A stretch of 8,266 nt of DNA, taken from assembly GCA_011390855.1 (NCBI GenBank), contig JAABRN010000506.1:1-8266 (forward strand), in the 5' to 3' direction. The position numbers were made by a program, and so were the translations under genes. This DNA is from Hydrogenophaga sp. (GTDB lineage Bacteria; Pseudomonadota; Gammaproteobacteria; Burkholderiales; Burkholderiaceae_C). The notes beneath the pieces are model-generated. The model worked only from the letters and a program-made list of their open reading frames with translations. It made no database searches and was not told where the DNA came from. This document shows positions 1 through 5,944 of this stretch, piece by piece; positions within the stretch are counted from its first letter, which is position 1; every line of letters begins with the position of its first letter.

Positions 1-387
1 GCCGTCGTGGTGATCGCCAATGCGGCGGGACCAGTCGTCGGTTTCTGCACCGGTGTTGCTGTAGGGCAGCACGCTGGAATCGATAGGGTCGCCGGTGGCG
101 TGCAGCACCTGGAAGGTGTAGCCGGCAGGCAGCACCACTTCGTCAAGCAGGCTCTTGCCGAGCGAGTCAAAACCCAGGCTGGCATCCTTGGATTTGCCGC
201 CGGGTGGGCCGTCTTCGTCGCCACCACCGCATGCCGCAAGAAAGGGCACGGTGGACAGGGCAGCCAGACCAATGCCACCGCGGATCAGGTTGCGGCGCGC
301 AGGGTTTTGCAAAGTGCTTGCGATGATGTCCTGAAAGTGCGGATTGGCCGAGGTGTTGCAGACGACATCGTCATCGGGGTGAGACAT
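1..387 (-). CDS. phoX: PhoX-family alkaline phosphatase (DUF839), N-terminal part
   Basis: Only the first 129 codons are inside the window; the gene runs off the left edge. PhoX enzymes are secreted, metal-dependent phosphatases that release phosphate from organic esters in the periplasm or at the cell surface. The opening MSHPDDDVVCNTSANPHFQD and the RRIGDHHDG at the window edge are typical of PhoX proteins as I know them. A twin-arginine signal is visible (NPARRNLIRGG, Arg31-Arg32) with a hydrophobic stretch to about residue 52. It ends in LAAC, a lipobox-like site with Cys53, followed by a Gly/Asp-rich linker. This suggests Tat export and possibly lipid anchoring. The ATG is preceded by AGGAG six bases upstream. 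A candidate Pho box and -10 element lie upstream at 453-489. Catalytic residues are outside the window, so activity cannot be judged. Confidence 0.86.
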   Translation of the reverse strand, partial: MSHPDDDVVCNTSANPHFQDIIASTLQNPARRNLIRGGIGLAALSTVPFLAACGGGDEDGPPGGKSKDASLGFDSLGKSLLDEVVLPAGYTFQVLHATGDPIDSSVLPYSNTGAETDDWSRRIGDHHDG

Positions 388-452
388 GTGGGGCTCCTGG
401 AGGTGTCGGAATAAAGTGTTCGGATCGCCAACCAGATATGCCGGCTGGCGTG

Positions 453-489
453 AGAATAGTCACGCCTGCACATGACAACTGCATGAATT
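453..489 (-). promoter_or_regulatory. Candidate Pho box and -10 element upstream of phoX
   Basis: Read on the minus strand, 472-489 is AATTCAT-GCAG-TTGTCAT, two heptamers 4 bases apart. Against CTGTCAY-N4-CTGTCAY it matches 10 of 14 scored positions (4 and 6). A TATTCT (four of six matches to TATAAT) follows 13 bases further on, at 453-458, in front of phoX. PhoB boxes normally replace the -35 element a little over 10 bases upstream of the -10, so the geometry is reasonable. This is the weakest of the five sites by match count, but it is in front of the gene most expected to be PhoB-controlled. The remaining intergenic sequence between 388 and 589 shows nothing else I can name. Confidence 0.42.
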
Positions 490-589
490 GGAACTAAGTT
501 CAACAAGACGAACCCCGGCGAAGTGTGGCGACCCTTGGGGACCGACGAAACACCTGTTGCGGGTCTGCTTTTTTGGCTTGCTCTACGCT

Positions 590-1828
590 CTACCGTTCGC
601 GGATCAACTCAGCGCTGCGAAGGTCGATCTGGCCGCTTTGACGGGCCATGGTTTCCAGAAACACACCCTCCACCTGGGCTGCAATCTGGTGCCAGTCAAG
701 CTGCGCCACGTGGGTCCGCGCGTGCAACCTGGCCTCGTTCAGGCGGTGCGGTTGTTGGGCCAGTTCGCACGCCTGTAAAGCGAAGGCGTCGGTCCCGGTG
801 CCATCCACCAGCCAGCCGCTGCGATCGTGCAACACCCAGTCGCATGCGGCGGCGGTGTTGAAGGCCAGCACGGGCAATCCACTGGCCAGCGCTTCCAGGG
901 TCACATTGCCAAAGGTCTCGGTCAGGCTGGGAAACAGCAACAGATCGGCCGAGGCGTAGTAGCCAGCCAGTTCAGCGTGACTGCGGGAGCCCGCAAAAAT
1001 GGCGTCGGGGCAGCGCTGCTGCAGGACAGCTTGCAGCGGCCCGCTGCCCACGAACACGAGCTTGACATCGGCGTGCTGCGCTCGCATGGCGTCAAACGCG
1101 GCCATCGCGGCATCGAGGTTCTTCTCGGCTGCGACCCGCCCCACCACCAGCAACACCAGGCTGTGCTCGCTGGCACCCCACTGGCTGCGCAAGGCGTCGC
1201 TTCGCTGGTCGGGCCGGAACAGCGCGGTGTCGACACCGCGCGCCACGACACGCAAATTCTGGAATCCGTTGCTGAGCAACTCGGCGCACAGCGCACGTGT
1301 GGGCACCATGGTGCAGTGGCTGAGGTTGTGGAACTTGCGCAGGTAGGCCACGATGGGCTTGCGCAGCCAACCAACCCCGTAGTGCTGGCTGTAGGCATGG
1401 AAATTGGTGCGAAAGTCGGTGGACACCGGCAGGCGCAGGCGCAAGGCCGCCTGCAACGCTGACCACCCCAGCGGCCCTTCGGTGGCGATGTGCACCAGAT
1501 CGGGCCGGTGCACAGCCCAGGCCGACAGCAATGCCTTCTTCGCAGGCAGGCCCATTTTGAGTTGCGGGTAGCGGGGAATGGGCATGCCACGCATGAGCAC
1601 TTCTTCGAATCCGACATCGCTCTGGGCCAGATCCACGCCGGTCTGACGAGGCCTCACCAGTTGCACCTGGTGGTTGCGTGCACAGAGGCCATTGACCAGG
1701 CGGGCCAGCGTCAGTGCCACGCCGTTGACCTCGGGTGGCCAGGTTTCGGTCACGACCGACAGGCGCAACGATGGGCGCCCTGCGGGAAAGTCCTGCACCA
1801 CGATGTGCTGTGAAGCCACTTCTTGCAT
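590..1828 (-). CDS. Glycosyltransferase family 4 (GT-B fold)
   Basis: This 412-residue protein is a complete GT4 retaining glycosyltransferase that would transfer a sugar from a nucleotide-sugar donor. The N-terminal Rossmann domain opens with VVTETWPPEVNGVALTLARL (residues 25-44), the glycine-containing acceptor loop typical of the MgtA/SqdX-like branch. The C-terminal domain has VGRVAAEKN (Arg231, Lys236, donor phosphate contacts) and the E-x7-E motif ETFGNVTLE (Glu304 and Glu312). No signal peptide or membrane segment is evident, so it is probably cytosolic or membrane-associated. The ATG has GGGAAG about eight bases upstream. Relatives make glycolipids or mannosylated lipids, and some bacteria use such enzymes to replace phospholipids with glycolipids during phosphate starvation. 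The gene lies between phoX and a candidate Pho-box region, which favours that role, but the sugar and the acceptor cannot be read from sequence. An exopolysaccharide or LPS role is an alternative. Confidence 0.9.
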   Translation of the reverse strand: MQEVASQHIVVQDFPAGRPSLRLSVVTETWPPEVNGVALTLARLVNGLCARNHQVQLVRPRQTGVDLAQSDVGFEEVLMRGMPIPRYPQLKMGLPAKKALLSAWAVHRPDLVHIATEGPLGWSALQAALRLRLPVSTDFRTNFHAYSQHYGVGWLRKPIVAYLRKFHNLSHCTMVPTRALCAELLSNGFQNLRVVARGVDTALFRPDQRSDALRSQWGASEHSLVLLVVGRVAAEKNLDAAMAAFDAMRAQHADVKLVFVGSGPLQAVLQQRCPDAIFAGSRSHAELAGYYASADLLLFPSLTETFGNVTLEALASGLPVLAFNTAAACDWVLHDRSGWLVDGTGTDAFALQACELAQQPHRLNEARLHARTHVAQLDWHQIAAQVEGVFLETMARQSGQIDLRSAELIRER

Positions 1829-1879
1829 GACACGATCTTCCCGGTGCTGCGCAACAAACTGATGACAAACGCCCCTTTT

Positions 1880-1908
1880 GTGGCCGCCATGTGCCAGTTC
1901 GGTGACAA
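1880..1908 (-). promoter_or_regulatory. Candidate triple-repeat Pho box facing the glycosyltransferase
   Basis: On the minus strand three heptamers follow one another at an 11-base period: TTGTCAC (1902-1908), CTGGCAC (1891-1897) and CGGCCAC (1880-1886), separated by CGAA and ATGG. The first pair matches 12 of 14 positions of CTGTCAY-N4-CTGTCAY, and the third repeat matches 5 of 7. The array ends about 50 bases upstream of the glycosyltransferase ATG. I see no convincing -10 hexamer downstream of it. Confidence 0.5.
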
Positions 1909-1915
1909 GGGGGTT

Positions 1916-1933
1916 TTGTCACGGGGTTTTCAC
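1916..1933 (+). promoter_or_regulatory. Candidate Pho box facing the Mpo1-like gene
   Basis: TTGTCAC-GGGG-TTTTCAC matches 11 of 14 positions of the Pho-box heptamer pair. It points towards the plus-strand gene starting at 2002, and its right edge is 68 bases from the start codon. Its TTGTCAC and that of the minus-strand array form a perfect 7-base inverted repeat (1902-1908 and 1916-1922, 7-base gap), so the two boxes stand back to back. No strong -10 is visible downstream. Confidence 0.42.
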
Positions 1934-2001
1934 GCAAGCCGAAGACCATGGCGCGTGGCCATCGGCTGCTTTCCCTGGTTCCATTCCTCTCAGGAGATGA
2001 A

Positions 2002-2607
2002 GTGAAAGACTTTTTGCGCACCCTCGAAGTCCAGCGCTGGGACGATCACCGCTACTACCACCACAGCCGCATCAACCAGACGCTGCACCTCATCAGCGCC
2101 ATCAGCTTTGTGGTCGCGTATGCGCTGCTCTGGACCGATCCGGTGCTCGCGGCGCTGATCGCCTGGCTGGTGTCCATGACCAGTCGCCAGGCTGGTCACT
2201 TCTTCTTTGAGCCCAAGGGCTATGACGTGGTGAACCAGGCCACGCACGAGCACAAGGAAGAGATCAAGGTGGGCTACAACTTGCGACGCAAGGTGGTGCT
2301 GATGGGCCTGTGGGCTGGCACGCCGTTGCTGGTGTGGCTCGCGCCTGGCGTGTTCGGCCTGTTCCAGCCACCTGCAGATGCTGAAGGCTTCATCAGGCAA
2401 GTGGGCACGCTGTGGCTCGCGCTGGGCGTGGGTGGTCTGCTGTTTCGCACCGTGCACCTCTTTTTTCTTCAGGACGTGCAGACCGGTCTGGTGTGGATGA
2501 CCAAGATCCTGACCGATCCGTTCCACGACATCAAGCTCTACCACAAGGCACCGTTGTACCTGTTGCGTGGCCAGCTGATCGATCCTGGCGTCGGGCAACG
2601 CCACTGA
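2002..2607 (+). CDS. Mpo1-like (DUF962-type) histidine-rich membrane protein
   Basis: The product is a 201-residue integral membrane protein with about four hydrophobic segments, near residues 28-45, 47-62, 98-121 and 133-156. It shares with yeast Mpo1 an HH-x3-N-x3-H pattern (His20, His21, Asn25, His29) and, after the second helix, GHFFFE (residues 65-70), like GHGVFE in Mpo1. Mpo1 is an iron-dependent dioxygenase acting on 2-hydroxy fatty acids, so a lipid-oxidation role is possible. The match is from memory and distant. Further histidines lie at 16, 82, 84, 175 and 181, and HRYYHH also resembles an HxxxHH di-iron motif. The chosen start is GTG at 2002 with AGGAG five bases upstream. The in-frame ATG at 1948 would give 18 extra residues but has no such site. 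The gene is divergent from the glycosyltransferase and has its own candidate Pho box. I am sure it is a gene and only half sure of the family. Confidence 0.75.
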   Translation: MKDFLRTLEVQRWDDHRYYHHSRINQTLHLISAISFVVAYALLWTDPVLAALIAWLVSMTSRQAGHFFFEPKGYDVVNQATHEHKEEIKVGYNLRRKVVLMGLWAGTPLLVWLAPGVFGLFQPPADAEGFIRQVGTLWLALGVGGLLFRTVHLFFLQDVQTGLVWMTKILTDPFHDIKLYHKAPLYLLRGQLIDPGVGQRH

Positions 2608-2674
2608 GCCTTGGCAACTCCCTGCCTGGTTGCGGCCTGCCCTATGCACATCAGTATGGAAGCGCGGACTGCGC

Positions 2675-2694
2675 GATCGGTATCGGACTTCCCC
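2675..2694 (+). repeat. Imperfect direct repeat, copy 1 (second copy 3011-3030)
   Basis: GATCGGTATCGGACTTCCCC here and GATCGGGATCGGACCTCCCC at 3011-3030 agree at 18 of 20 positions and lie 336 bases apart. They flank most of the hairpin-rich block, which suggests that the block was assembled from, or duplicated between, related repeat units. Confidence 0.55.
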
Positions 2695-2716
2695 CTCAGG
2701 CGATCGTGCCTTCACT

Positions 2717-2751
2717 CCCTCGCCCCTTTGGGGAGAGAGTTGGGGTGAGGG
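2717..2751. repeat. Hairpin repeat of the CCCTCGCCCC type
   Basis: CCCTCGCCCC (2717-2726) can pair either with GGGGAGAG just after a TTT loop (2730-2737, one mismatch) or with GGGGTGAGGG at 2742-2751 (one G:T pair). This double pairing option is typical of short intergenic repeats in many proteobacteria. Confidence 0.55.
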
Positions 2752-2800
2752 GCTGCGCGCGCCAATACTCTTGTTTTCCGGAGGCTTGGTTTGGCCGGGT

Positions 2801-2859
2801 CTCGCCCCTGCAGGCGAGTAACTTTCTTTGCTTCGCCAAAGAAAGTCACCAAAGAAAGG
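2801..2859. repeat. Double-hairpin dispersed repeat
   Basis: Two perfect inverted repeats adjoin: CTCGCC/GGCGAG (2801-2806 and 2813-2818) and ACTTTCTTTG/CAAAGAAAGT (2821-2830 and 2837-2846, 6-base loop). The right arm is followed by a second CCAAAGAAAGG at 2849-2859. I recall near-identical units as multicopy intergenic elements in Comamonadaceae; the copy number here would need the genome. Confidence 0.6.
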
Positions 2860-2912
2860 CGCGCCGAAGTCCGGGCCGCTACGCGGTTCCTTGCGCTGCT
2901 CGGTGCGTGGGG

Positions 2913-2960
2913 GAAATTCGCAAACTTGTCCGCTGCGCGGCCTTCGGACATGCGAATTTC
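2913..2960. repeat. Long interrupted inverted repeat (16-bp stem)
   Basis: GAAATTCGCA (2913-2922) plus TGTCCG (2927-2932) pair perfectly with CGGACA (2945-2950) plus TGCGAATTTC (2951-2960). This leaves a four-base AACT bulge and a 12-base loop. It is the longest stem in the window and sits inside the repeat block. Confidence 0.6.
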
Positions 2961-3010
2961 TGATCCCCTCGCCCCTGCGCTGCTCAGCCCGGCCACACGG
3001 CGGAAAACGG

Positions 3011-3030
3011 GATCGGGATCGGACCTCCCC
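3011..3030 (+). repeat. Imperfect direct repeat, copy 2
   Basis: This partner of 2675-2694 differs from it at two positions. Confidence 0.55.
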
Positions 3031-3136
3031 TCTCTCGAACGCAGTCACTCGCATGAACGAGGGCAGCGCGCAGAGCTTCCAGAGATGCGGTGGAACCGGC
3101 TTTGCCGGGCCACTCGCATCGCCCCCTGGGGGGTGA

Positions 3137-3192
3137 CGCCGCAGGCGGCGCGGGGGGATCTCCCTCTTGCTCCCTCCCCCGCTGGGGGAGGG
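3137..3192. repeat. Two GC-rich hairpins downstream of the aminotransferase
   Basis: CGCCGC-AG-GCGGCG (3137-3150) and CCCTCCCCC-GCT-GGGGGAGGG (3172-3192, perfect 9-bp stem) lie 46-100 bases past the aminotransferase stop codon. They could stabilise or end that transcript, but neither is followed by a T-run on either strand. I call them repeats and not terminators. Confidence 0.5.
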
Positions 3193-3237
3193 CTGGCGTG
3201 GGGGCCTGCGGCGGTTGCGGCAAGGCATCGCCCCTGC

Positions 3238-4899
3238 TCAGGTCCTCTTTTGCTGACGACCAAAGCGCGCTGCCAGCATCTCCCGGAACACGCTCTTGCG
3301 GATCGACTGGTGCGTCTGACCGCCCTGCCACCACCAGCCATGGGCCTGCATGTCTTTTCCTGCCGCCACGAAGCGCCGCAGCACCTCGTCAAAATCGGCC
3401 TCGGTGAAATGCAGCCCGAAAATCAGGCGGCCGGTGCCTACCCAGCTCAACGCAATGCCATGCCAGCGCAGGTAGTACTGGTACATCCAGTGGTAGCGAC
3501 CCGGGGCGGTGTACATCAGCGTCCAGACGCTTTGCATGTTCGCCGCACGCACCGGCAGGCCGTTGACCTGCATGGCGTCGTTGAAGCGCTGCGCACGCGC
3601 ATCCCACTTCGCATCCTGGTCTTCGTACAGCGCATGGATCGCAGGTGTTTCCAGGCGCTTGAGAAAGGCCGACATGCCGCCCATGACGTAGGGGTGCGCA
3701 TTGAAGGTGCCCCGCGCGAAACACACATCTGCCGGGCGCTCGGGTCGGTAGCGCTGCATCAGTTCGCGCTTGCCGCAGACCACACCCACCGGGTAACCAC
3801 CGGCCAGCGTCTTGCCGTAGGTGACCATGTCGGCGCGCACCCCGAAGTACGCTTGTGCGCCGCCCGGTGCCAGCCGGAAACCCAGGAATACTTCGTCGAA
3901 GATCAGCACGATGCCGCGTTCGGTGCACACCTCGCGCAACTGCTTCAGCCAGGCGGTGTATGCCTCACGGTCATATGCCGCGGTGCGGCTGCCATCGACC
4001 AGCGTGGAGTCCCCCGGCGCATTGCGGTTGGGGTGCAGGGCCTGCAGCGGGTTGACCAGCACGCAGGCGATGTCACGCCGGGTGCGCAGCACCTGCAGAC
4101 TTTTTTCATCCATGTCCTTGAGTGTGTAGGTTTCGCGCGGGGGCATCGGGTTGCCGGGGCCGGGTTGCACGTCTTCCCACCAGCCGTGGTAAGCACCGCA
4201 GAAGCGCACCAGCTGCTTCTTGCGTGTGTGGTAACGCGCCAGGCGCACCGCCTGCATCACCGCTTCGGTGCCCGACATGTGGAACGACACCTGGTCCTGG
4301 CCCGAGATGGCTTTCAGCCTCGTCACCACATCGGCCACACACGGGTGGTACGCGCCCAGCACAGGGCCCAAGGGCTCGGCCAGCGCAGCGCCTTCGGCCA
4401 TGCAGGCCTTGTAAAAATCCACACCAAACACATTCACGCCGTACGAGCCCGTGAGATCGAGCAGTTGATTGCCGTCGAGGTCCGTCACGCTTACCCCCTC
4501 GGCCGACTGCACGAACGCACCAACACGCAATCTTCGGCTGGCGATGGGGCTGAACTGGAACGGCACGCGGTAAGCGCTGGTGAACTGCAGATCGGCCAGC
4601 CCTTCACGGGCCTGGGCACTCAAGGCCAGACTGCTGGCGTAGCGCTGGGCAAAACCCCGCTCCAGCGTTTCAAATCCTTCGCGCCGCTGCTGCGCCACGG
4701 CGTCAGGCGCGCCATCGCAGTTGAAGAAACGGGTCTCGTCGTATGCATAGCCGGGCAACCAGCGCGCCAGGCGCTTGGCCATGCGCGAATGCCCGGCCAG
4801 CGAACGGTGCTTGGCGCGCGACAGCTCAACGCGCCGCTTGATGCCGGGCAGCGCCAGCAACAACGCACCCGCAGGCAAAACGTAGGAGAAAACAGGCAT
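3238..4899 (-). CDS. Class III PLP aminotransferase with hydrophobic N-terminal extension
   Basis: This 553-residue protein has a full class III (glutamate-1-semialdehyde aminomutase-like) aminotransferase domain from about residue 115. Visible are SGTEAV (209-214, PLP phosphate), YHGWWED (237-243), FDEV with Asp335 (pyridine nitrogen), YGKTLAGG with the Schiff-base Lys363, and RGTFNAHP (396-403). The first 110 or so residues are extra. Residues 3-20 are hydrophobic (VFSYVLPAGALLLALPGI) and followed by a basic stretch, suggesting membrane association. Ordinary GSA aminomutases are about 430 residues, so this is not simply hemL. The ATG at 4899 is chosen because GGAG lies nine bases upstream; a TTG at 4905 is too close to that site. 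The gene is divergent from psd across 60 bases and has a candidate Pho box in front. Substrate is unknown; a lipid or amino-acid head-group precursor is a guess from context. Confidence 0.9.
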   Translation of the reverse strand: MPVFSYVLPAGALLLALPGIKRRVELSRAKHRSLAGHSRMAKRLARWLPGYAYDETRFFNCDGAPDAVAQQRREGFETLERGFAQRYASSLALSAQAREGLADLQFTSAYRVPFQFSPIASRRLRVGAFVQSAEGVSVTDLDGNQLLDLTGSYGVNVFGVDFYKACMAEGAALAEPLGPVLGAYHPCVADVVTRLKAISGQDQVSFHMSGTEAVMQAVRLARYHTRKKQLVRFCGAYHGWWEDVQPGPGNPMPPRETYTLKDMDEKSLQVLRTRRDIACVLVNPLQALHPNRNAPGDSTLVDGSRTAAYDREAYTAWLKQLREVCTERGIVLIFDEVFLGFRLAPGGAQAYFGVRADMVTYGKTLAGGYPVGVVCGKRELMQRYRPERPADVCFARGTFNAHPYVMGGMSAFLKRLETPAIHALYEDQDAKWDARAQRFNDAMQVNGLPVRAANMQSVWTLMYTAPGRYHWMYQYYLRWHGIALSWVGTGRLIFGLHFTEADFDEVLRRFVAAGKDMQAHGWWWQGGQTHQSIRKSVFREMLAARFGRQQKRT

Positions 4900-4915
4900 G
4901 GTCAATGACTCCGCG

Positions 4916-4955
4916 ATTTCAACAAGCTCCCATTTCTATTTCAGCCACATGACAT
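4916..4955 (-). promoter_or_regulatory. Candidate Pho box and 11-base phased repeats between aminotransferase and psd
   Basis: On the minus strand, 4938-4955 reads ATGTCAT-GTGG-CTGAAAT, 11 of 14 matches to the Pho-box heptamer pair, pointing at the aminotransferase. On the plus strand the same stretch shows four weaker heptamers at an exact 11-base period: ATTTCAA (4916), CTCCCAT (4927), ATTTCAG (4938) and ATGACAT (4949). These point at psd. Only 60 bases separate the two start codons, so any regulator here would probably act on both genes. No clear -10 is seen for either. Confidence 0.38.
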
Positions 4956-4959
4956 CACC

Positions 4960-5883
4960 ATGAATCTGCGCCACTCGCTTCAACGCCTTGTTCTCAACGA
5001 AGACCTCAACTTTCTGCTGACCAACCGGGTGCCCCGCATCGGGCTCACGCACTTCATGGGCTGGTGGAGCCGCATCCGCCACCCGTGGGTGCGCAAGCTG
5101 TCCATGGCGGCCTGGACCACCTTCACCGACCTCGACCTGAGTGACGCAAAAAAGACGCGGTTCGACAGCCTGCACGACTGTTTCACCCGCGAGCTCAAGC
5201 CGGGCGCCAGACCCGTGGACACGCGTCCCGATGTGCTGACCAGCCCCAGCGACGGCATCGTGGGCGCGCATGGCCTCATCGAGGACGGCACGGGGGGCGC
5301 AGGCCCACAAATATTTCAAGCCAAGGGATTTCCATACCATTTGTGCGATCTGCTGGGCGACGACGACCGGGCCAAGGCCCTGGCCCAATCGCTCGTGGGC
5401 GGGTGCTATGTGACGCTGCGTCTCACGTCGAGCATGTACCACCGTTTCCACGCGCCATGTCACGCGCAGCTGGAGCATGTGACCTACATCAGCGGTGACA
5501 CCTGGAACGTCAATCCGATCGCGCTCAAGCGGGTCGAGCGGTTGTTCTGCAAGAACGAACGCGCCGTGCTGCACCTGCGCTGCCCAGACGACACACGCTT
5601 GCTGCTGGTGCCAGTGGCTGCGATTCTGGTGGCCAGCATGCGCTTGCGCGCCTTTGAGGCGCCATTGAATCTGCGCTACAAAGGTCCCAACGAGCTGCCA
5701 TGCGATGCGCGCTATGCCAAAGGCGAAGAAATGGGCTGGTTCGAACACGGTTCCACCATCCTCGTGCTGGCCCCCAAGGGGTTCGAACTGGCGCCGCAGC
5801 TTCAGCAAGGCATGACGATTCGCATGGGGCAGGCACTGATGAAACGCACGCCCGAAAATGGCCCGAAACCGACCACCATCTGA
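4960..5883 (+). CDS. psd: Phosphatidylserine decarboxylase proenzyme
   Basis: This complete 307-residue member of the PSD family is close in length to the E. coli enzyme. The family makes phosphatidylethanolamine from phosphatidylserine at the membrane, using a pyruvoyl group formed by self-cleavage at a Ser. The maturation triad is visible: Asp98 in SPSDG, His161/His164 in YHRFHAP, and Ser265 in GST (264-266). The residue before GST is His, where E. coli has Leu (LGST). The start ATG lacks a good Shine-Dalgarno site; translation may use a weak or leaderless start. The gene is divergent from the aminotransferase and is not beside pssA in this window, so it may be a second copy to the housekeeping psd. 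The family call is firm. That its substrate is phosphatidylserine is the default, not proven; a related amino-acid-bearing lipid is possible. Confidence 0.92.
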   Translation: MNLRHSLQRLVLNEDLNFLLTNRVPRIGLTHFMGWWSRIRHPWVRKLSMAAWTTFTDLDLSDAKKTRFDSLHDCFTRELKPGARPVDTRPDVLTSPSDGIVGAHGLIEDGTGGAGPQIFQAKGFPYHLCDLLGDDDRAKALAQSLVGGCYVTLRLTSSMYHRFHAPCHAQLEHVTYISGDTWNVNPIALKRVERLFCKNERAVLHLRCPDDTRLLLVPVAAILVASMRLRAFEAPLNLRYKGPNELPCDARYAKGEEMGWFEHGSTILVLAPKGFELAPQLQQGMTIRMGQALMKRTPENGPKPTTI

Positions 5884-5920
5884 TGCCATTGGCGGCTCCA
5901 ATGACGCCAAAGGCAATACA

Positions 5921-5942
5921 GACGGGTTCTTTCACGCCCGTC
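5921..5942. terminator. Weak hairpin after psd
   Basis: GACGGG (5921-5926) and CCCGTC (5937-5942) form a 6-bp stem with a 10-base loop, 38 bases past the psd stop codon. No T-run follows, so a terminator role is uncertain. Confidence 0.25.
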
Positions 5943-5944
5943 GT

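Larger units (their letters stand above)
2608..3237. other. Gene-free block of dispersed-repeat sequence
   Basis: This 630-base stretch lies between the convergent ends of the Mpo1-like gene and the aminotransferase. It contains open frames but none with recognisable protein character: translations are Arg/Pro/Ser-rich and follow the repeats. It holds at least six hairpin-forming segments and a 20-base imperfect direct repeat, listed separately. Blocks like these, especially the one centred on the ACTTTCTTTG stem, are, as I recall, scattered through intergenic regions of Comamonadaceae genomes. I see no transposase, tRNA or attachment site. The hairpins may end transcription from both sides, but none has a clear T-run. 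Confidence 0.6.

Noticed and set aside
7..414. Open frames over the phoX start, plus strand 7-414 and minus strand 285-506
   Set aside because: The minus-strand frame ending at 387 encodes a clear PhoX N-terminus with a Tat signal and Shine-Dalgarno site; the others are shadows of it.
488..503. Imperfect palindrome TTGGAAC-TAA-GTTCAA upstream of phoX
   Set aside because: The perfect arms are only four bases once the extra G is counted, too short to call an operator.
530..574. Possible terminator: GACCC (530-534), GGGTC (561-565) then a run of six T
   Set aside because: The stem is five pairs with a 26-base loop, and the T-run serves the plus strand, where no gene ends.
1948..2001. ATG at 1948 as start of the Mpo1-like gene
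   Set aside because: The GTG at 2002 has a strong AGGAG at the right distance, and the extra 18 residues would not resemble the rest of the protein.
827..2021. Long plus-strand (827-1462) and alternate minus-strand (922-1617, 1092-2021) frames over the glycosyltransferase
   Set aside because: They lack recognisable protein character, whereas the frame 590-1828 has all GT4 motifs in order.
2675..3192. Repeats considered as a CRISPR array
   Set aside because: The repeats are unlike each other, not regularly spaced, and have no unique spacers of constant length.
3172..3192. Perfect 9-bp GC-rich hairpin as intrinsic terminator of the aminotransferase
   Set aside because: There is no T-run on either strand after the stem, so it is listed as a repeat only.
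1990..3228. A 412-codon open frame on the minus strand
   Set aside because: It is antisense to the Mpo1-like gene and continues through the hairpin repeats, giving Arg/Pro/Ser-rich translation without domains.
4900..4905. TTG start at 4905 for the aminotransferase
   Set aside because: The GGAG site is too close to the TTG and well spaced for the ATG at 4899.
2791..4908. A 705-codon open frame on the plus strand
   Set aside because: It is antisense to the aminotransferase, whose motifs are intact on the minus strand, and its first part is translated from the repeat block. Long antisense frames are expected in high-GC codon usage. No family features are visible.
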